From Nitrosomonas sp. UBA6494 (GTDB lineage Bacteria > Pseudomonadota > Gammaproteobacteria > Burkholderiales > Nitrosomonadaceae): a stretch of 8,360 nt of DNA. Shown here in pieces: positions 5,166 to 8,360 of the stretch. A model generated the notes under the pieces. It searched no databases, was not told the DNA's origin, and saw only the letters and a program-made list of their open reading frames with translations. How positions within the stretch are numbered: position 1 is the stretch's first letter; each line of letters begins with the position of its first letter. The DNA is taken from NCBI GenBank assembly GCA_002435335.1, contig DJMI01000123.1:1-8360 (forward strand), given 5' to 3'. Both the position numbers and the translations under genes were made by a program.

Positions 5166-6897
5166 TCGTAACTGCTCCCGTGATGATATTCATCGGAATT
5201 CCGACGCGTAGAAAATCGCTGAAGCGATATTCACCCGGTCCGTATACCATCATATTGGTCTGATAACCCAGTGGCGTAGCAAAACTAGCCGAAGCGGCCA
5301 TCATGATTGCAAATACGAAAGGAACGTTGTTCAAATCAGCTTTCTCAGCAATTTCCAACACGATGGGCAGCATCAGCAGCGCAGCCGCATTGTTGGTAAT
5401 GACTTCAGTCAGCAATGAAATGGTTAAATACGTCAGTATCAGCAATAACCACGGCGTACCGCCGCTTAAATCGACAATATTGGCCGCCAGATACTTGGCA
5501 ACACCGGTTTTCTCCAATGCCATCCCTAATGCAAACGATGCGGCGATAGTTAGAATCACCGTCAAATCGAGACTTTTTTCCGCTTGATTGGCGGAACAGC
5601 AGCCCGTTAGAATCATCAAACCTGCGCCTATTAAAGCACCATTCAACATGGTGATGACCTCAAAGCTGGCTGCCGTAATGATGCCGATCAAAATCAACCA
5701 GGCGATGTAAGCACGTTCATGCCGCGGCGATTCAGTATTCAAGTCATTGATCAACAAAAAATCCTTGTTGTAGCGCTGCCGTGTGACAAAGGCAGGCCGG
5801 GCTTCGAGTAACAACGTATCCCCGGCTTGCAGAATAATGCTTCCCAGATTGCCTTTGATCCGTTCACCATGGCGCGCCACAGCCAATACCGCAGCACCGT
5901 ACCGGGCACGAAAACGAGCATCGCGAATCGCATAACCGATCGCAGTACAATGTGGCGATACCACTGCTTCGACTAACCGCCGCTCAGGATGACGTTCCGC
6001 AAAAGTATGATCATCGTCCGTCGACGGCGCAATGCCTTTGATACGCAATAAATCAGAGATTGCATCGGTGTCACCGGCAAACACCAATCGATCACCGCCT
6101 TGTAGCACCTCTTCCGGCGAAACAACCGCTAATGCGGTACCGTTACGTTCGATTTCGATCAAAAAAACGCGCTGCAAGTGCCGCAATCCAGCTTGCTCAA
6201 TTGTTTTTCCGACTAACGGTCCCGTCGGATCGATGGAAACTTCAAGCGTAAATTCGCGCAGATTCGAAAATGCCTGACCTTGCTGCCGGTCCGGTAACAA
6301 TTTAGGAAAAGCCAGCCACATAAATAAGAAACCCACAATAGCTACCGGCACACCAACCGCTGTAATCGAAAACAGCGAAAAACCCGCCTCACCTGTCAAT
6401 GTTTGGTATTGCCCGTTAACGATCAAATTGGTGCTGGTGCCGATCAAAGTCACCGTACCGCCGAGAATCGCTGCATAACTCAGTGGAATCATCAATTTGG
6501 ATGGAGATATCCCGATTTTGCGCGACCAACTGTAGATTGCCGGAATCATCGTCGCCACCACCGGCGTGTTATTGAGAAAACTGCTCAGAAAAGCAATCGG
6601 CCAAAACATCCGGTTTAATGCTGCTCGCGGAGATTTCGGTCTCCCTAATACGGTATTCACCAACAAATCGATAGCACCCGAGGCATGCATACCTGCCGCA
6701 ACGACAAACATACCGGCCACGGTAATCAAACCGGAATTGCTAAAACCGCTCAGTGCATCTCCGCTGCTTAAGATTCCGGTTGCGCTGAGGATCGTCAACG
6801 CACCCAGCATGATCAAGTGCGGACCGATTCGCGTAAAAACCAGAATTGCCAGTACTGCAACGCACAATCCCAATGTAAACCACCCTTGCCATTCCAT
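5125..6897 (-). CDS. SLC13/ArsB-type permease with two RCK_C domains
   Basis: A 590-residue inner-membrane permease of the SLC13/CitM/ArsB superfamily. The N-terminal half (helices about 5-200) contains SSFLNNTPVVATMIPA (105-120) and GTSTNLIVNG (153-162). The C-terminal half (about 397-590) repeats the pattern with EVITNNAAALLMLP (498-511) and PLGYQTNMMVYGPGEYRFSDF near the end. The two Asn-Thr hairpin motifs are those that bind anion and Na+ in SLC13 proteins. Between the halves lie two RCK_C (TrkA_C) ligand-binding domains, about 215-290 and 305-372. This architecture is common in bacterial and algal putative sulfate or dicarboxylate transporters; the substrate cannot be told from sequence. 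The ATG at 6897 has GGGAA 9 bases upstream, and a TATAGT -10 candidate lies at 6939-6934. Confidence 0.88.
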   Translation of the reverse strand: MEWQGWFTLGLCVAVLAILVFTRIGPHLIMLGALTILSATGILSSGDALSGFSNSGLITVAGMFVVAAGMHASGAIDLLVNTVLGRPKSPRAALNRMFWPIAFLSSFLNNTPVVATMIPAIYSWSRKIGISPSKLMIPLSYAAILGGTVTLIGTSTNLIVNGQYQTLTGEAGFSLFSITAVGVPVAIVGFLFMWLAFPKLLPDRQQGQAFSNLREFTLEVSIDPTGPLVGKTIEQAGLRHLQRVFLIEIERNGTALAVVSPEEVLQGGDRLVFAGDTDAISDLLRIKGIAPSTDDDHTFAERHPERRLVEAVVSPHCTAIGYAIRDARFRARYGAAVLAVARHGERIKGNLGSIILQAGDTLLLEARPAFVTRQRYNKDFLLINDLNTESPRHERAYIAWLILIGIITAASFEVITMLNGALIGAGLMILTGCCSANQAEKSLDLTVILTIAASFALGMALEKTGVAKYLAANIVDLSGGTPWLLLILTYLTISLLTEVITNNAAALLMLPIVLEIAEKADLNNVPFVFAIMMAASASFATPLGYQTNMMVYGPGEYRFSDFLRVGIPMNIITGAVTITVLLIGWPLTRG

Positions 6898-7047
6898 AAT
6901 TACACGTTCCCAATCGGTCGATGAAAGCGGCAGACTATACCGTATTTCTTTTTATAACCAGAAATACTAATTTCTTATATTAATAATTATTTTGATTATA
7001 AAAGAAAAGAGAAAAATTTCGCAGAAACTACTAACAATCGGCTAAAC
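6898..7047. promoter_or_regulatory. AT-rich divergent promoter region
   Basis: 150 bases separate the minus-strand permease from the plus-strand DUF3617 gene, and both promoters must lie here. The section from about 6945 to 7020 is almost entirely A and T, in contrast to its neighbours. Candidate -10 hexamers are TATAGT on the minus strand (6939-6934) and TATAAA on the plus strand (6997-7002). Neither has a convincing -35. Such tracts often act as UP elements or bind xenogeneic silencers, but that is inference. Confidence 0.4.
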
Positions 7048-7599
7048 TTGAAGCGTTTTTTAACATCCATTTGCATTATGCCGTACAGCTTGCCGTTGAT
7101 CCCCCTATATTTATTCTTGGTATCCAATGCGATAGCTGATCAGCATATCCGCCCCGGCTTATGGGAAGTCACCACACGTTCAGATTTATTGGCATTAGTT
7201 CCACATATACCCTCGAAGCAGATGAAGCAGTTGCAGATCCTTGCCAAGCAACATGGACTCAAGTTACCAAAGATCGACAATAATGTGATCGCCTCGAAAA
7301 TTTGTATTACCGAAGTAATGGCGCAGCAGGATATTCCAACTTATTTTTACGAACACAACTCCGGCTGCACCGTACAAAATGCCACGCGTACCGGTAACAA
7401 CTATCAATTAGAATTGGCGTGCGCCAACAAATATTTTCAAGGCAACGGCTTTGCCCAAGGTACTTTCACCACTCCGGAAAGCTTTACCGGAAATACCGAA
7501 TTTGAAAGCGACATCAGTGATATTCCTCTCTTTGCCACAGCGGAATTACAAGGCCGCTGGGTCGGTGAGCATTGCATCCCGGCGAATCCATTAAAATAA
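7048..7599 (+). CDS. Exported DUF3617-family protein
   Basis: A 183-residue periplasmic protein of unknown function. Beginning at TTG 7048, residues 1-30 form a signal peptide: basic MKR, a hydrophobic core PLIPLYLFLV, and a cleavage site after NAIA (A30). Starting instead at ATG 7078 would leave no basic N-region, so TTG is preferred although no Shine-Dalgarno sequence is visible. DUF3617 hallmarks are RPGLWEVTTRSD (35-46), GTFTTPESFTG (138-148) and a C-terminal GRWVGEHC (169-176). Four cysteines remain after cleavage (C86, C107, C125, C176), probably two disulfides. The family occurs widely in proteobacteria without an assigned role. The gene is divergent from the permease and stands alone. 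Confidence 0.8.
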   Translation: MKRFLTSICIMPYSLPLIPLYLFLVSNAIADQHIRPGLWEVTTRSDLLALVPHIPSKQMKQLQILAKQHGLKLPKIDNNVIASKICITEVMAQQDIPTYFYEHNSGCTVQNATRTGNNYQLELACANKYFQGNGFAQGTFTTPESFTGNTEFESDISDIPLFATAELQGRWVGEHCIPANPLK

Positions 7600-7613
7600 A
7601 TGACAGCGATGCT

Positions 7614-7846
7614 GTGCTCGATTACACCACCTTCAAACACCTGCATACCCGCCATCCCGCTAGGCGTTTGTTATGCTCTGATCATGCGCCTCTGATAGCA
7701 CAATTTTTCTGCATCGCGCATTCATTCTGCCGAATGTGCGCATGATGCCCGCCGCAGATATAGTGGAAGCGCCAGAAGATGTGTTGTACGGCTTGCGAGA
7801 ACAACTGAACGACGATCTGGTAAGAAAAGTTGGATACTTTAATTAA
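7614..7846 (+). pseudogene. Frameshifted, truncated JetA (DUF3375, Wadjet) remnant
   Basis: Two adjoining frames give an N-terminus typical of DUF3375, the JetA (MukF/kleisin-like) subunit of the Wadjet plasmid-restriction complex. In the first frame from GTG 7614: LDYTTFKHLHTRHPARRLL, then SDHAPLIAQF. After a T5 run at 7704-7708 the match continues in another frame: LHRAFILPNVRMMP, then VEAPEDVLYGLREQL, ending YFN and TAA (7844-7846). Family members read HPAWRLLRADHAPL, HRxFxxPNVR, LVExLEDxLYxLREQLG and YLNDW in the same order and spacing. One frameshift (net -1 or +2) in the T run joins the halves. Roughly 400 downstream residues and the partner genes jetB, jetC and jetD are absent. Recognition is from memory of the family. 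Confidence 0.65.
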
Positions 7847-7941
7847 GCTGCTTTTATCGATTTTGCTGCTTCTGCTTCATATTGGTTTGGATTTTTGTAA
7901 TTTAGGTATGAATGCAGTCATTGGTTGTCATAAAACACGGT

Positions 7942-7976
7942 GCTATGCTGCAAAATGTCCTGATTTGCTGCATAGC
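7942..7976. repeat. Inverted repeat, 11-bp arms with one mismatch
   Basis: GCTATGCTGCA (7942-7952) and TGCTGCATAGC (7966-7976) pair at 10 of 11 positions around a 13-base loop. No T run follows, so this is not a typical terminator. Its origin is unknown. Confidence 0.45.
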
Positions 7977-8223
7977 GGATTTGGTAATGTCGCTATTTGG
8001 CAACGTTACCGTTTGAAGCTGACCAAGAAACTTTCCGTAACTGCATTAACGCTTTTATGTCAAGTAATTGCAATTGTTTCAGATAAATCAACGAGAATCA
8101 GTGGATATAACTCACGAACAAAGTTACGTTTCAGACCGAGTTGAACTTCTTTATTTGACATTCTTTGTGCTATACGCCGCGCCACTTAAGCGCTTAGGTT
8201 CGCGGTTCACTGCACATGCGTAC

Positions 8224-8248
8224 CAACGCGTTAGTCTATAACGCGTTG
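8224..8248. repeat. Perfect 10-bp stem-loop, possible terminator or site
   Basis: CAACGCGTTA (8224-8233), loop GTCTA, then TAACGCGTTG (8239-8248). Each arm contains the self-complementary octamer AACGCGTT. It lies about 40 bases beyond the stop of the minus-strand gene at the window edge and could end its transcript, but neither side has a U tract longer than three. A protein-binding site or mobile-repeat origin is equally possible. Confidence 0.5.
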
Positions 8249-8287
8249 TTTACAGATCGATCACTTGCATTCCGACATTTATCTGAT

Positions 8288-8360
8288 CTACGTCGAGTGA
8301 ATATTCCTGGTATAAACAGCAAATTCATTAAAAACATCGTAAGCATCCAGCCCGCCCACA
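8288..8360 (-). CDS. C-terminal end of an unidentified gene (partial)
   Basis: An open frame enters from the right edge on the minus strand and ends at TAG (8290-8288). The visible 23 residues end with GLDAYDVFNEFAVYTRNIHST. Their composition (balanced acidic, aromatic and aliphatic residues) is that of a real protein, and the stem-loop at 8224-8248 lies just beyond the stop. I cannot assign a family from so short a piece; the gene body lies outside the window. Confidence 0.45.
   Translation of the reverse strand, partial: VGGLDAYDVFNEFAVYTRNIHST

Larger units (their letters stand above)
7847..8287. other. Non-coding stretch without a supportable gene
   Basis: These 441 bases carry no gene I can support. 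A 104-codon frame from TTG 7830 to 8144 starts inside the jetA remnant, lacks a ribosome-binding site and shows no family motif, so it is probably fortuitous. No continuation of DUF3375 and no transposase could be recognised in any frame. Visible structure is limited to an inverted repeat (7942-7976), a 10-base palindrome TAAGCGCTTA (8187-8196) and a perfect stem-loop (8224-8248). The stretch is probably eroded accessory DNA. Confidence 0.5.

Noticed and set aside
7603..7615. Small hairpin ACAGC-GAT-GCTGT after the DUF3617 stop
   Set aside because: A 5-bp stem without a T run is too weak to call a terminator.
7600..7695. 31-codon frame with ATG directly after the DUF3617 stop
   Set aside because: It is out of frame with the JetA-like reading of the same DNA, which explains the sequence better, and it has no ribosome-binding site.
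7830..8144. 104-codon plus-strand frame from TTG with a hydrophobic N-terminus
   Set aside because: It begins inside the jetA remnant, has no ribosome-binding site and no recognisable motif, and its composition is unconvincing after the first 20 residues.
8155..8176. TTGACA followed by TGCTATACG resembling a promoter
   Set aside because: The spacing between the two is only 10 bases, and no gene follows on the plus strand.
1..8360. CRISPR array, tRNA, rRNA or riboswitch
   Set aside because: No regularly spaced repeats, no cloverleaf with CCA-type ends and no known riboswitch core could be seen on either strand.

Overview
The window looks like chromosomal accessory DNA from a betaproteobacterium, most like Nitrosomonas or a relative. 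This rests on base composition near 48-50 % GC and on the general look of the proteins from memory. No rRNA, tRNA or core marker is present to settle it.

Left part (1-1523): two copies of a 16-bp repeat that may be an insertion-sequence end, a hairpin repeat, then an intact type II toxin-antitoxin pair higB-higA. Its promoter carries a perfect palindrome and the toxin mRNA appears to be leaderless. Next come two facing copies of a 29-bp palindromic repeat (REP/BIME-like) and a Phd/YefM (VapB-type) antitoxin. That antitoxin's partner toxin survives only as about 20 codons with an in-frame stop, so the antitoxin is an orphan. A small unrecognised protein is encoded on the minus strand (1524-1928).

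Middle part (2015-6897): an FNR/CRP-type half-palindrome precedes a divergent Nramp-family transporter that lacks the canonical DPGN metal-binding motif. Seven bases after its stop begins a full-length Atm1-type ABC half-transporter, so the two probably form an operon for metal or metal-thiol transport. The ABC gene overlaps tail to tail, by 41 bases, with a minus-strand SLC13/ArsB-type permease carrying two central RCK_C (TrkA_C) domains.

Right part (6898-8360): an AT-rich divergent promoter region, an exported DUF3617 protein, then a frameshifted and truncated remnant that I recognise as the N-terminus of DUF3375/JetA, the kleisin-like subunit of the Wadjet plasmid-defence complex. After about 440 bases without a supportable gene, the C-terminal end of an unidentified minus-strand gene runs off the window.

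Overall: a metal/anion transport block flanked on both sides by toxin-antitoxin and defence material, much of it decaying. I see no clearly new multi-gene system. The strongest leads are the DPGN-less Nramp with its Atm1-type partner, the JetA remnant and the orphaned antitoxin with a dead vapC.
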